Position numbers and translations under genes: made by a program. Below are positions 46,717-54,719 of a stretch of 64,000 bases of DNA, in pieces (positions within the stretch are counted from its first letter, which is position 1; every line of letters begins with the position of its first letter). The stretch is from assembly GCF_001427905.1 (NCBI RefSeq), contig NZ_LMEF01000006.1:24230-88229 (forward strand), written 5' to 3'. The DNA comes from Flavobacterium sp. Root420 (GTDB lineage Bacteria > Bacteroidota > Bacteroidia > Flavobacteriales > Flavobacteriaceae). The notes under the pieces are model-generated. The model was not told the origin of the DNA, ran no database searches, and was given only the letters and a program-made list of their open reading frames with translations.

Positions 46717-48059
46717 CTTTTAGAGAATATTACTTCAACTCCAACAGGTTTCAATGTAATTAATGGATTGAGCTTAATATCCAAATTAACAGATTTAATT
46801 GAATATTTTTTCACAATATGAGAAATGGTCAGACACATCTCATAAATAGCAAATCCAGCACCAATACACATTCTTGGTCCGGCACCAAAAGGGTAAAAAT
46901 ACTCCATTGAACGTTTCTTTTGTTCTCCCAAAAATCTTTCAGGTATAAATTCATTTGGATTTTCCCAATATTTAGGATTTCTATGCAATTCATAAAAAGA
47001 AACTCCAATTAAAGTACCTTTTTTCAAATAATATGTTCCTATGCAATCATCTTCAACATTTTGTCTGTCTGTAATCCATGCTGGAGGATACAAGCGCATA
47101 GTTTCATTTAAAACCGCATTTGTATAAGTCATTTTTTGAAGTTGTTCAGCTACATTTTCAGTTGTTGATTCAATTTCAATAATTTCATTAAAAACCTTCT
47201 CTTGTATTTCAGGGTTTCTTCCCAAGAGATGAAGTGTGAAAGTTAATGCATTTGCAGTTGTCTCATGTCCGGCAATAAAAAGTACTTTAATTTCATCTAT
47301 TAATTGCTTTACAGACATTCCTTCACCTGTATCTTCATAACGGGTTTCTAAAAGCATATTGAGTAAATCGTTAGTTTCTTTCTTTGAAGAAATTCTCTCC
47401 TCAATAATTTCTCTAATAATGCCATTATTTTCTTCTGCCAATTTAAGATGTTTTTGAACCTGGCCAGTTGCAGAAAACCACCATGCTTTATGAGGAAGTC
47501 TTATTTCTTTGATTAAGAAATTCTGAACTTCTTCTATAATAACTTTTATACGATTTAATTTTTCTTCCGAGATTGAAAGCTCAAATAAAGATTTAGCCAC
47601 AACATTAAATGCCAATTGGCTCATTACAGGAAAAAGATCAATTGATTTGTCTTCGACTAAAAGATCTAATTCTGAAATAATAGTCTTATTCATGTTTTCA
47701 ACCAGCTGATTCATCTTTTGTTTATGAAAAGCAGGTTGAATAAGTCTTCTTTGCTTTAGCCATAAATCACCGTCAAGAGTCAAAAGTCCTTTTCCTAAAT
47801 ATTTAGAAAGATAAACCGACTGAAACTTTGATTTATAATAGTTCTTCTGATTTTTTTGTAAAATATATTGTGCAATTTCATTATCTCTTGACAAAATTAA
47901 ATGCTTTGACATCCCAATTTTAAGAGAAAAAGAATCTCCAAATTTATCAAAGTACTTTTTATGAAACGGAATAGGATTTCTGCGCACTCCTTCAGCATCC
48001 AAAAAAAATCTAAAAATTGGAAGCTTGTTTGGGTAACTATATTTTTTATTTTCAGACAT
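46713..48059 (-). CDS. Cytochrome P450
   Basis: The 448-residue soluble heme monooxygenase has no signal peptide or membrane anchor. All P450 hallmarks are intact: the I-helix oxygen-binding motif AGHETTAN, the ExxR in ETMRLYPP, and the heme loop [12 protein letters not shown] with the cysteine ligand (Cys398). The substrate is unknown, and no ferredoxin or reductase gene is nearby. The overall look (e.g. [20 protein letters not shown]) resembles bacterial fatty-acid or terpenoid P450s of the CYP102/CYP4-like type, but this is not decisive. It lies between ruvB (gap ten bases) and queG (overlap), an unexpected housekeeping context. Confidence 0.95.
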   Translation of the reverse strand: MSENKKYSYPNKLPIFRFFLDAEGVRRNPIPFHKKYFDKFGDSFSLKIGMSKHLILSRDNEIAQYILQKNQKNYYKSKFQSVYLSKYLGKGLLTLDGDLWLKQRRLIQPAFHKQKMNQLVENMNKTIISELDLLVEDKSIDLFPVMSQLAFNVVAKSLFELSISEEKLNRIKVIIEEVQNFLIKEIRLPHKAWWFSATGQVQKHLKLAEENNGIIREIIEERISSKKETNDLLNMLLETRYEDTGEGMSVKQLIDEIKVLFIAGHETTANALTFTLHLLGRNPEIQEKVFNEIIEIESTTENVAEQLQKMTYTNAVLNETMRLYPPAWITDRQNVEDDCIGTYYLKKGTLIGVSFYELHRNPKYWENPNEFIPERFLGEQKKRSMEYFYPFGAGPRMCIGAGFAIYEMCLTISHIVKKYSIKSVNLDIKLNPLITLKPVGVEVIFSKR

Positions 48060-48069
48060 TGAAAAAATA

Positions 48070-49092
48070 TTAAAATAAGCCGCCCTGAATATTGGTGTTT
48101 ATTTTTCCTAAATGTTTATAAGCTTTATCTGTAACTTCTCTTCCTCTCGGAGTTCGCATAATAAATCCTTCCTGAATTAAAAAGGGCTCGTAAACTTCTT
48201 CGATTGTCTCACTGCTTTCAGAAACAGCGGTTGCCAAAGTAGAGAGTCCTACCGGTCCTCCTTTGAATTTATTAATGATTGTCAACAGAATTTTATTATC
48301 CATTTCATCCAATCCGTGTGCATCGACATTTAGTGCTTTTAAGGCATAACGTGCAATTTCAAGGTCAATGGTTCCATTTCCTTTTATTTGTGCAAAATCA
48401 CGCACTCTGCGCAGCAATGCATTCGCAATACGAGGTGTACCACGGCTTCTGCCGGCTATTTCGATAGCGGCATCTAATGAAATTGGCATTTTCAAAATTG
48501 AAGAACTTCTTTCGACAATAGTGGTCAAAAGTTCAGTAGTATAATATTGTAAACGTGATGAAATTCCGAAACGGGCCCGCATTGGAGCGGTTAACAATCC
48601 CGAACGCGTTGTAGCACCTATAAGAGTAAAAGGATTCAGATTGATTTGCACCGTTCTGGCATTTGGCCCCGATTCAATCATAATATCTATTTTAAAATCT
48701 TCCATCGCCGAATACAAATATTCTTCAACAATAGGACTCAAACGATGAATCTCATCAATAAACAGAACGTCTCTTTCGTCAAGATTAGTAAGTAAACCTG
48801 CCAAATCACCCGGTTTATCCAATACTGGCCCCGATGTGATTTTAATTCCCACCTCCAGCTCATTGGCCAGAATATTTGCCAAAGTAGTTTTTCCTAATCC
48901 CGGAGGTCCATGAAAAAGAGTATGATCTAGCGCCTCACCACGTTGATTAGCGGCGGCAACAAAAACCTTTAAGTTTTCTAAAACCTGATCTTGCCCGGCA
49001 AAATCATCAAATGACAGCGGACGTAATCTTTTTTCAAGATCAAGTTCTTCCGGATTGTATCCTTTTGTGGTGGGATCTAAGTTTTCATTCAT
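48070..49092 (-). CDS. ruvB: Holliday junction branch migration helicase RuvB
   Basis: RuvB is the hexameric AAA+ motor of branch migration. The 340 residues show Walker A in [12 protein letters not shown] (about 61-72), Walker B in [10 protein letters not shown], sensor 1 in [10 protein letters not shown], the arginine finger segment MRARFGI and the C-terminal winged helix ([12 protein letters not shown]). The gene has a -7 box four bases before its ATG and leads an operon with the P450 and queG. Confidence 0.97.
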   Translation of the reverse strand: MNENLDPTTKGYNPEELDLEKRLRPLSFDDFAGQDQVLENLKVFVAAANQRGEALDHTLFHGPPGLGKTTLANILANELEVGIKITSGPVLDKPGDLAGLLTNLDERDVLFIDEIHRLSPIVEEYLYSAMEDFKIDIMIESGPNARTVQINLNPFTLIGATTRSGLLTAPMRARFGISSRLQYYTTELLTTIVERSSSILKMPISLDAAIEIAGRSRGTPRIANALLRRVRDFAQIKGNGTIDLEIARYALKALNVDAHGLDEMDNKILLTIINKFKGGPVGLSTLATAVSESSETIEEVYEPFLIQEGFIMRTPRGREVTDKAYKHLGKINTNIQGGLF

Positions 49093-49096
49093 TTTA

Positions 49097-49104
49097 CAAA
49101 GATA
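49097..49104 (-). promoter_or_regulatory. ruvB promoter -7 box, four bases from the start codon
   Basis: On the minus strand the bases read TATCTTTG, a match to TAnnTTTG. The ATG at 49092 follows after four bases, so a leaderless or nearly leaderless mRNA is expected, as for murI. Confidence 0.55.
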
Positions 49105-49146
49105 GACAAAGAAATCAGTTTGTAAAACAGTAAAATTTCAAATAAA

Positions 49147-49192
49147 AAATCCAAATCCCAACAATAATCATCATCTTATTGGAATTTGGATT
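49147..49192 (-). terminator. Terminator built from the recurrent inverted repeat (copy B)
   Basis: AATCCAAATCCCA (49148-49160) pairs with TGGAATTTGGATT (49180-49192) with one mismatch. On the minus strand it is followed by a T-rich tract. It lies downstream of the sigma factor/membrane protein genes. The stem is nearly the same as copies A (12088) and C (51555). Confidence 0.65.
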
Positions 49193-49289
49193 CGCTTACT
49201 TCATCGATCCTTAAAGATTGGTTTTGGAGTTTTTAAGTTTGTTTAGAAAAATATATTTGTAAAACAAAAAGTAAAGTGAGGTAATTTCC

Positions 49290-49859
49290 CTAAGAAATGT
49301 TTTTTAAGAAATCTAAAAGCTGGATTTCTCTTTTAATTATTCTGATCATCAATAATCCGAAAAACAGTAAAAAGCCAAATCCACTAAATACTATGTAAAG
49401 GAAAAAACCTTTAGAGAAGCTTTCCTTAAAAACGGGTAAAAGAATTACAAAACCGACAATATAGGCCAGGTAAACTACAGGTGTAATGCTATAGTGTATT
49501 TTTTTTCTCCACTGGTAAAATTGATGTGTCAGTTTACTATATTCCATTAATGAAATATCTGTTCTTAACTCCTTAAATCTTTTCATACTAAACCATTCCA
49601 AAACCACACGGAATAACAGCATTGCAATCATAATACTTAAACCTAAACTAAACAGTGTTTGTCTATAAGCTCCTACCCAGATATAATAAGAGATTAGTAT
49701 TATTGAGGTCAGACCTAAAATTGTCCCGGTCCACAAATGGTTGCACTTAATTTTTCTGGTATACGCCTCAGCTTTTTTTATAATATCTACAGCAGCTGGT
49801 TTTGTATTAGATTCTGTTTGCTGATCCCAGATATTTTGTAATTCTTCAAATGTTTTCAT
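49290..49859 (-). CDS. Four-helix membrane protein co-encoded with an ECF sigma factor
   Basis: The 189-residue protein has a soluble N-terminal part (MKTFEELQNIWDQQTE, about 1-40) and four predicted membrane helices (about 44-62, 68-88, 121-140 and 146-168). The start overlaps the sigma factor gene by 14 bases, so translation is coupled. The N-terminal segment on the cytoplasmic side could hold the sigma factor, as in anti-sigma factors, but no zinc-binding HxxxCxxC motif is present and I do not recognise the family. The anti-sigma role is inferred from context only. Confidence 0.75.
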   Translation of the reverse strand: MKTFEELQNIWDQQTESNTKPAAVDIIKKAEAYTRKIKCNHLWTGTILGLTSIILISYYIWVGAYRQTLFSLGLSIMIAMLLFRVVLEWFSMKRFKELRTDISLMEYSKLTHQFYQWRKKIHYSITPVVYLAYIVGFVILLPVFKESFSKGFFLYIVFSGFGFLLFFGLLMIRIIKREIQLLDFLKNIS

Positions 49860-50340
49860 TTTGTACGCATTGAGTTAAACTTTTTTTAATTCGATGTATT
49901 CTGACACGAAGTGTTTCTTCGGTTAACCCGATTACTTCAGCTATTTCCGGATATTCTATACCATCTAAAGTCATCAGAATGATCATTTTGTTTGTTTCTT
50001 CAAGTTTTTGTATGCATTTGTACATCTGCTGAAGTTGCTCTTCTTTTTCTACTGAATAAGTTTCTGAAATAAGTTGAGGCAGAATATCCGTTCTAATTTC
50101 TTTTTTGGAAGACGATTTTCGCAAATAAAGAAGACAAGTGTTTACCGCTATTCTATAAATCCATGTACTAATACTCGATTCGTTTCGGAATGTATCTAAA
50201 TTCTCCCATACTTTAATAAAAATTTCCTGAGTCGCATCAGAAGCTAATGCTATATCTCCACAAAAGTAACCTTTGCATAAACGAAACATCTTGTTGTAAT
50301 GTTTGTCGTATATATTGTTAAATTGTTCTTTTTTGATCAC
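49846..50340 (-). CDS. ECF-type RNA polymerase sigma factor
   Basis: The 164-residue protein has region 2 (about 10-75) with DATQEIFIKVWENLDTFRNE and STWIYRIAVNTCLLYLR, and region 4 (about 110-158) with LDGIEYPEIAEVIGLTEETLRVRIHRIK. The start is a GTG at 50340, one base after the stop of the hydrolase gene. The next ATG (Met18) would cut into region 2. Together with the upstream hydrolase and downstream membrane protein it forms a three-gene unit. Confidence 0.94.
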   Translation of the reverse strand: MIKKEQFNNIYDKHYNKMFRLCKGYFCGDIALASDATQEIFIKVWENLDTFRNESSISTWIYRIAVNTCLLYLRKSSSKKEIRTDILPQLISETYSVEKEEQLQQMYKCIQKLEETNKMIILMTLDGIEYPEIAEVIGLTEETLRVRIHRIKKSLTQCVQNENI

Positions 50341-50341
50341 T

Positions 50342-51178
50342 TTATTGCATTTCTGATTTTACTTTTTCCATGAACCAATCCGGTTGATCGTACATTACAA
50401 AATGAGCTGAGTTTGCTGCATAATAAATTTTAACAGACGGCAGATTTTCATATTGAGTTTTATATGTTTTTTGCACAGTATTAAGATCCGGATTTGTTGC
50501 TGCTAAAATTACGACCGGAATTTTAATTTTGGCAATTTCTTTACGCAAATCTAAATTTAGCATATCAATATAACCATAAACATAGGTCTTCCTATCAGCA
50601 TTTTTCATCCATTCACTAATTGTCTTTTGCTTTTCTTTGTTTAAACATATGTAAGAGATAGACTGGGAATTCATTGCATCAAATGCATTTTGATTCATGG
50701 CTAGCATCATTTTACTTTGTGGATTATCATAAGGAATTACATCTCCTTTGTAATTTGGGATCATCAGAGCCGCGGTCGCAGGCAATGCATCAACTACAAT
50801 TACTTTTTTGAATAGGTCCGTTTCTGTTGAAGCCAGCCACAAACTTAAAGTTCCTCCTAAACTATGACCAATTAATGTTGCATTTTTTATTTTATTCGTT
50901 TTAACATAAGAGACAACTTCGTTTTTAATTGTAGAAAGCCAGGGATTTTCAATTGGCGGAACGTTGCCAAATCCCGCGAAAGTAAAAATGTGGCATTCAT
51001 AATTTTTAGAAAGTTCAGCTACAGTTTCATTCCATAATTCACCTGTACAACCAAAACCCGGGAACAATAAAACCGGATCCCCTTTTCCTTTAACATTTAC
51101 CTTAAATGCAGTTTGAGAAAAAACAGATTTTGAAATAAGAAGCATGAATGCGATAATTAGAATTGATTTAGTTTTCAT
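50342..51178 (-). CDS. Exported alpha/beta hydrolase
   Basis: The 278-residue protein has a signal peptide (about 1-21, ending SVFSQ) and an alpha/beta hydrolase fold. The oxyanion region is PVLLFPGFGCTGELW, the nucleophile elbow GHSLGGT (Ser106) and the C-terminal histidine is in SAHFVMYDQ. An Asp (TNPDLNT) is placed as the third triad member. It is therefore a periplasmic or secreted esterase/lipase-like enzyme; the substrate is unknown. I chose the ATG at 51178 since a longer frame (to 51286) only adds residues that hide the signal peptide. It is followed by the sigma factor gene after one base, an unusual pairing. Confidence 0.88.
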   Translation of the reverse strand: MKTKSILIIAFMLLISKSVFSQTAFKVNVKGKGDPVLLFPGFGCTGELWNETVAELSKNYECHIFTFAGFGNVPPIENPWLSTIKNEVVSYVKTNKIKNATLIGHSLGGTLSLWLASTETDLFKKVIVVDALPATAALMIPNYKGDVIPYDNPQSKMMLAMNQNAFDAMNSQSISYICLNKEKQKTISEWMKNADRKTYVYGYIDMLNLDLRKEIAKIKIPVVILAATNPDLNTVQKTYKTQYENLPSVKIYYAANSAHFVMYDQPDWFMEKVKSEMQ

Positions 51179-51553
51179 AATGTTTACATGATTAAAGTTT
51201 ATCTTTTGATACAGCACTACACTATTTGTTACCTCAGAAAAACGCTTTTTTTTAAAATATTTTTTAATCTCCTGAAAACACAACACGTAACAGCTTTAAA
51301 TCTCATTTTTTTAACAGTCCAATCCATTAATTAAATACCAAATTATCTGCACCAATATCTTTCCCTGCTCAATTTCACTCCTATCCTGCTTTACCAGAAA
51401 GGATAATCGACGTATTTACTTATATGAAGTAGTAAATTATATGAAAAGATAAATTTGTCAGTTTTTTTCTGATAAAAGAGAAATCTTTACGATAAGAGTA
51501 AAGCAAATCGAAGCCTCAATATCATTTTTTACTCCGATTTAGATTCTAAACAA
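51179..51553. other. Gene-free stretch between the hydrolase gene and the oxidase operon
   Basis: About 375 AT-rich bases with no open frame worth reporting and no strict match to the -7 consensus for the hydrolase gene. The small inverted repeat GTAAAG/CTTTAC around 51490-51510 is the only structure I see before the terminators that close the oxidase operon. Confidence 0.5.
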
Positions 51554-51554
51554 A

Positions 51555-51602
51555 AAAATCCAAATTCCAATAGGTAAAGAACATACCTGGAATTCGGATT
51601 TT
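51555..51602 (-). terminator. Inverted repeat of the recurrent family (copy C), behind the oxidase terminator
   Basis: AAAATCCAAATTCCA (51555-51569) pairs with TGGAATTCGGATTTT (51588-51602), one mismatch, 18-base loop, followed on the minus strand by a T-run. It is a second stop signal 40 bases beyond the main terminator of the oxidase operon. Confidence 0.65.
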
Positions 51603-51641
51603 AAAACATTGAGATAACTTTCTCGCTGAACTTATTAAAAC

Positions 51642-51672
51642 AAAAAAGACTATCATTGCTGATAGTCTTTTT
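51642..51672 (-). terminator. Strong terminator of the act-cox operon
   Basis: A 13-bp perfect stem, AAAAAGACTATCA (51643-51655) and its complement (51660-51672), with a four-base loop, lies nine bases after the cox1 stop codon. A-runs on one side and T-runs on the other make it work in both directions. Confidence 0.88.
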
Positions 51673-51681
51673 CAAATATTT

Positions 51682-53484
51682 TTAGTGGTGCAAAACTTCT
51701 TCACCTTCTTTCATTGGTACATTTTGAGGTACAAAATCTACATCATGATTTGGGTTACTGTAGTCATATGGCCAACGGTATACGTGAGGAATTTCTCCTG
51801 GCCAGTTACCATGCATATGTTCTACTGGAGTTGTCCATTCTAATGTAGTTGATCTCCATGGATTTTGAACAGCTTTCTTACCGTAGAAAATACTACTAAA
51901 GAAATTGTATAAGAATACTAATTGGAACGCACCTCCTACAAGAGCAAATGTTGTAATTAAAACATTCACATTTTGCAAATCATCAAATAATGGGAAGTTT
52001 GTATTTGTATAATAACGTCTTGGTAAACCAGCTAATCCAATAAAGTGCATTGGGAAGAATACTCCATAAGCACAAACCGCTGTTACCCAAAAGTGAATAT
52101 AACCTAAATTTTTATTCAACATTCTTCCGTACATTTTAGGAAACCAGTGGTAGATACCAGCAAACATTCCGTAAAGCGCAGAGATACCCATTACTAAGTG
52201 AAAGTGAGCAATTACAAAGTAAGTATCGTGAACGTTAATATCTAAAGTACTATCTCCTAAAATGATTCCAGTTAAACCTCCTGTGATGAAAGTAGAAACC
52301 ATTCCGATAGAGAATAACATTGCAGGGTTGAATTGTAAGTTACCTTTCCATAAAGTTGTAATCCAGTTAAATGCTTTTACAGCAGATGGAATTGCGATCA
52401 ATAATGTAGTAAAAGTAAATACAGATCCTAAGAAAGGATTCATACCTGAAATAAACATATGGTGACCCCAAACAATTGTTGATAAGAATGCAATTGCAAG
52501 AACTGACATAATCATCGCTCTGTATCCAAAGATTGGTTTACGAGAGTTCGTAGCCATAATTTCAGAAACAAGACCCATCGCTGGTAAAATTACAATATAT
52601 ACCTCAGGGTGTCCTAAGAACCAGAATAAGTGCTCAAACAATACTGGAGAACCACCTTGATAGTGTAAAACCTCTCCCGCAATATAAATATCAGACAAGA
52701 AGAAAGAAGTACCAAAACTTCTATCAAAAATCAATAATAAAGCAGCAGATAATAAAACCGGGAACGAAATAACACCAATAATAGCTGTTACGAAAAATGT
52801 CCAGATTGTAAGTGGAAGTCTGGTCATAGACATTCCTTTAGTTCTTAAATTGATAACAGTTACAATGTAATTTAAAGATCCCATTAATGAAGATGCAATA
52901 AAGATAGCCATTGAAACTAACCACAAAGTCATACCTGTTCCAGATCCTGGAATCGCTTGTGGTAAAGCACTTAATGGCGGATAAATTGTCCAACCGGCAG
53001 AAGCTGGTCCAGCTTCAACAAATAATGAACTTAACATTATTACAGCAGATAAGAAAAACAACCAGTATGAAATCATATTCATAAATCCAGATGCCATATC
53101 TCGGGCTCCAATTTGAAGAGGAATAAGTAAATTACTAAAAGTTCCACTTAAACCTGCCGTCAGTACAAAGAATACCATGATAGTACCGTGAATTGTAACC
53201 AAAGCCAGGTAGATATCATTTGCCATTACACCATCAGGTGCAAATTTATCTCCTAATAAAACATTAAATATTTTGAAAGACTCCTCTGGCCATGCTAATT
53301 GCATTCTGAAAAGCAAAGACATTGCAACACCAATTACACCCATAATAATACCGGTAATTAAATATTGCTTAGCAATCATTTTGTGATCAATACTAAAGAT
53401 ATACTTAGTAATGAACGTGTCTTTATGATGATGTTCGTGCTCGTGATCGTGTCCGTGATCGTGATCGTGCGCTTCTGCTGACAT
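51682..53484 (-). CDS. ctaD: Cytochrome c oxidase subunit I with His-rich N-terminus
   Basis: The 600-residue integral membrane protein holds heme a, heme a3 and CuB, where oxygen is reduced. It has about twelve helices. CuB ligands are in WFLGHPEVYIVILP (with the His-Tyr pair and the Glu of A1-type oxidases) and HHMFISGMNP. The heme ligands are in HDTYFVIAHFHLVMG. The cytoplasmic N-terminus has nine histidines in the first 20 residues (MSAEAHDHDHGHDHEHEHHH), which is not part of the standard subunit. It is the last gene of the act-cox operon, 31 bases after subunit II. Confidence 0.97.
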   Translation of the reverse strand: MSAEAHDHDHGHDHEHEHHHKDTFITKYIFSIDHKMIAKQYLITGIIMGVIGVAMSLLFRMQLAWPEESFKIFNVLLGDKFAPDGVMANDIYLALVTIHGTIMVFFVLTAGLSGTFSNLLIPLQIGARDMASGFMNMISYWLFFLSAVIMLSSLFVEAGPASAGWTIYPPLSALPQAIPGSGTGMTLWLVSMAIFIASSLMGSLNYIVTVINLRTKGMSMTRLPLTIWTFFVTAIIGVISFPVLLSAALLLIFDRSFGTSFFLSDIYIAGEVLHYQGGSPVLFEHLFWFLGHPEVYIVILPAMGLVSEIMATNSRKPIFGYRAMIMSVLAIAFLSTIVWGHHMFISGMNPFLGSVFTFTTLLIAIPSAVKAFNWITTLWKGNLQFNPAMLFSIGMVSTFITGGLTGIILGDSTLDINVHDTYFVIAHFHLVMGISALYGMFAGIYHWFPKMYGRMLNKNLGYIHFWVTAVCAYGVFFPMHFIGLAGLPRRYYTNTNFPLFDDLQNVNVLITTFALVGGAFQLVFLYNFFSSIFYGKKAVQNPWRSTTLEWTTPVEHMHGNWPGEIPHVYRWPYDYSNPNHDVDFVPQNVPMKEGEEVLHH

Positions 53485-53515
53485 ATATGTGTACTTTAAA
53501 TTTTCTTAATAAATA

Positions 53516-54700
53516 TTATCTCATAGCAACTTTAGCTACAACCGCTTTTACAGTATCAATAACTGCTTTTACAGTATCCTTAGCAGTACTATCTGTAGTA
53601 GGTTTAACTCCTTCAGCTGGTTTTTCAGCAGCAGCTGCTGCTTTAATATCCTGAGCTAAAGTTGTTTTTTCGCTTAACCATTTTTTATAATCTTCAGGAG
53701 TATCAACAACTACTTTCATTTGCATGTTATAGTGAGAAGCTCCACAAATTTTATTACATAGTAATAAATAATCAAATGTATAAGGGTCTAAAGCTGTACC
53801 TCCTTTAGCAACTAACTCAATACTTTTTTCAGCTCTAAGTTTATTGATATTTGCCACTTTTTCAACCATAAATGGCAATTCTCTGTATTCAGAAGTAGTG
53901 TAAGTTGGAATAAAAGCAAATTCAGTAACCATTCCAGGAACACAGTTCATTTGCGCTCTAAAGTGAGGCATGTAAGCTGAGTGTAATACATCCTGAGAAC
54001 GCATTTTGAAATGTATTTTTTTACCTTTAGGAATATGCAATTCACTAACAATAATATCATCTTGAGCATTAGGGTCTGACATATCAACCCCTAATGTATT
54101 TATACCTTCAATTAAACGTACATTAGCCTTACCCAAAACATTATCTTGTCCAGCATATCTGGCAGTCCATTTAAATTGTTGAGCATATAATTCAATTTCA
54201 ATTACATCTTCATCTTTATCAACAAACATAATATTGTTCCATGCATATAATCCATAAAGAATTAAACAAGCTAAAACTACAGATGGAATAATACTCCAAA
54301 TTGCTTCTAATTTATTGCTATCAGCAAAGAATAATGCTTTCTTATCTTTATTTCCTCTATTTTTAAAAGAAAACCAGTATAATAAACCTTGTGTAATAAA
54401 TTGAACTACAAAAATTAAAACCCAAGTAATATTCATTAAACTATCTACTAAAACTCCATGCTCTGAAGCAGGAGTATGAAGCGCTAAACCACCCCATTTA
54501 AGTAAACCGTAAATCGTAAATATATAGATGAATGCCAAAAAGCCAAACATAATATATCCCTGAATATTATTATCATTATCTGATGCAACCTGAGAATCGT
54601 CCGAAGAAGATCCTACCTGAGTAAGATCAAATATCTTGGTCAATTGCCATAATGCAACTGCTAATAAAACTAAAACTATAATTACCAACAAACTTGTCAT
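53516..54700 (-). CDS. ctaC: Cytochrome c oxidase subunit II
   Basis: The 394-residue protein carries the CuA centre that accepts electrons from cytochrome c. The ligands are present: His240 in VLHSAYMPHF and CNKICGASHYNM (Cys315, Cys319, His323, Met326). Four predicted helices (about 4-20, 48-68, 88-108 and 135-155) exceed the usual two, so an additional N-terminal hairpin exists. The C-terminal tail (about 355-394) is Ala/Lys/Thr-rich and contains DTVKAVIDTVKAVVAK, a short internal duplication visible also in the DNA. It lies 19 bases after actF. Confidence 0.95.
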   Translation of the reverse strand: MTSLLVIIVLVLLAVALWQLTKIFDLTQVGSSSDDSQVASDNDNNIQGYIMFGFLAFIYIFTIYGLLKWGGLALHTPASEHGVLVDSLMNITWVLIFVVQFITQGLLYWFSFKNRGNKDKKALFFADSNKLEAIWSIIPSVVLACLILYGLYAWNNIMFVDKDEDVIEIELYAQQFKWTARYAGQDNVLGKANVRLIEGINTLGVDMSDPNAQDDIIVSELHIPKGKKIHFKMRSQDVLHSAYMPHFRAQMNCVPGMVTEFAFIPTYTTSEYRELPFMVEKVANINKLRAEKSIELVAKGGTALDPYTFDYLLLCNKICGASHYNMQMKVVVDTPEDYKKWLSEKTTLAQDIKAAAAAEKPAEGVKPTTDSTAKDTVKAVIDTVKAVVAKVAMR

Positions 54701-54719
54701 CTGTTTACTTCTTTAAATA

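Noticed and set aside
51179..51286. Longer N-terminus of the alpha/beta hydrolase
   Set aside because: The extra 36 residues have no domain character and would mask a clear signal peptide that begins at the ATG at 51178.
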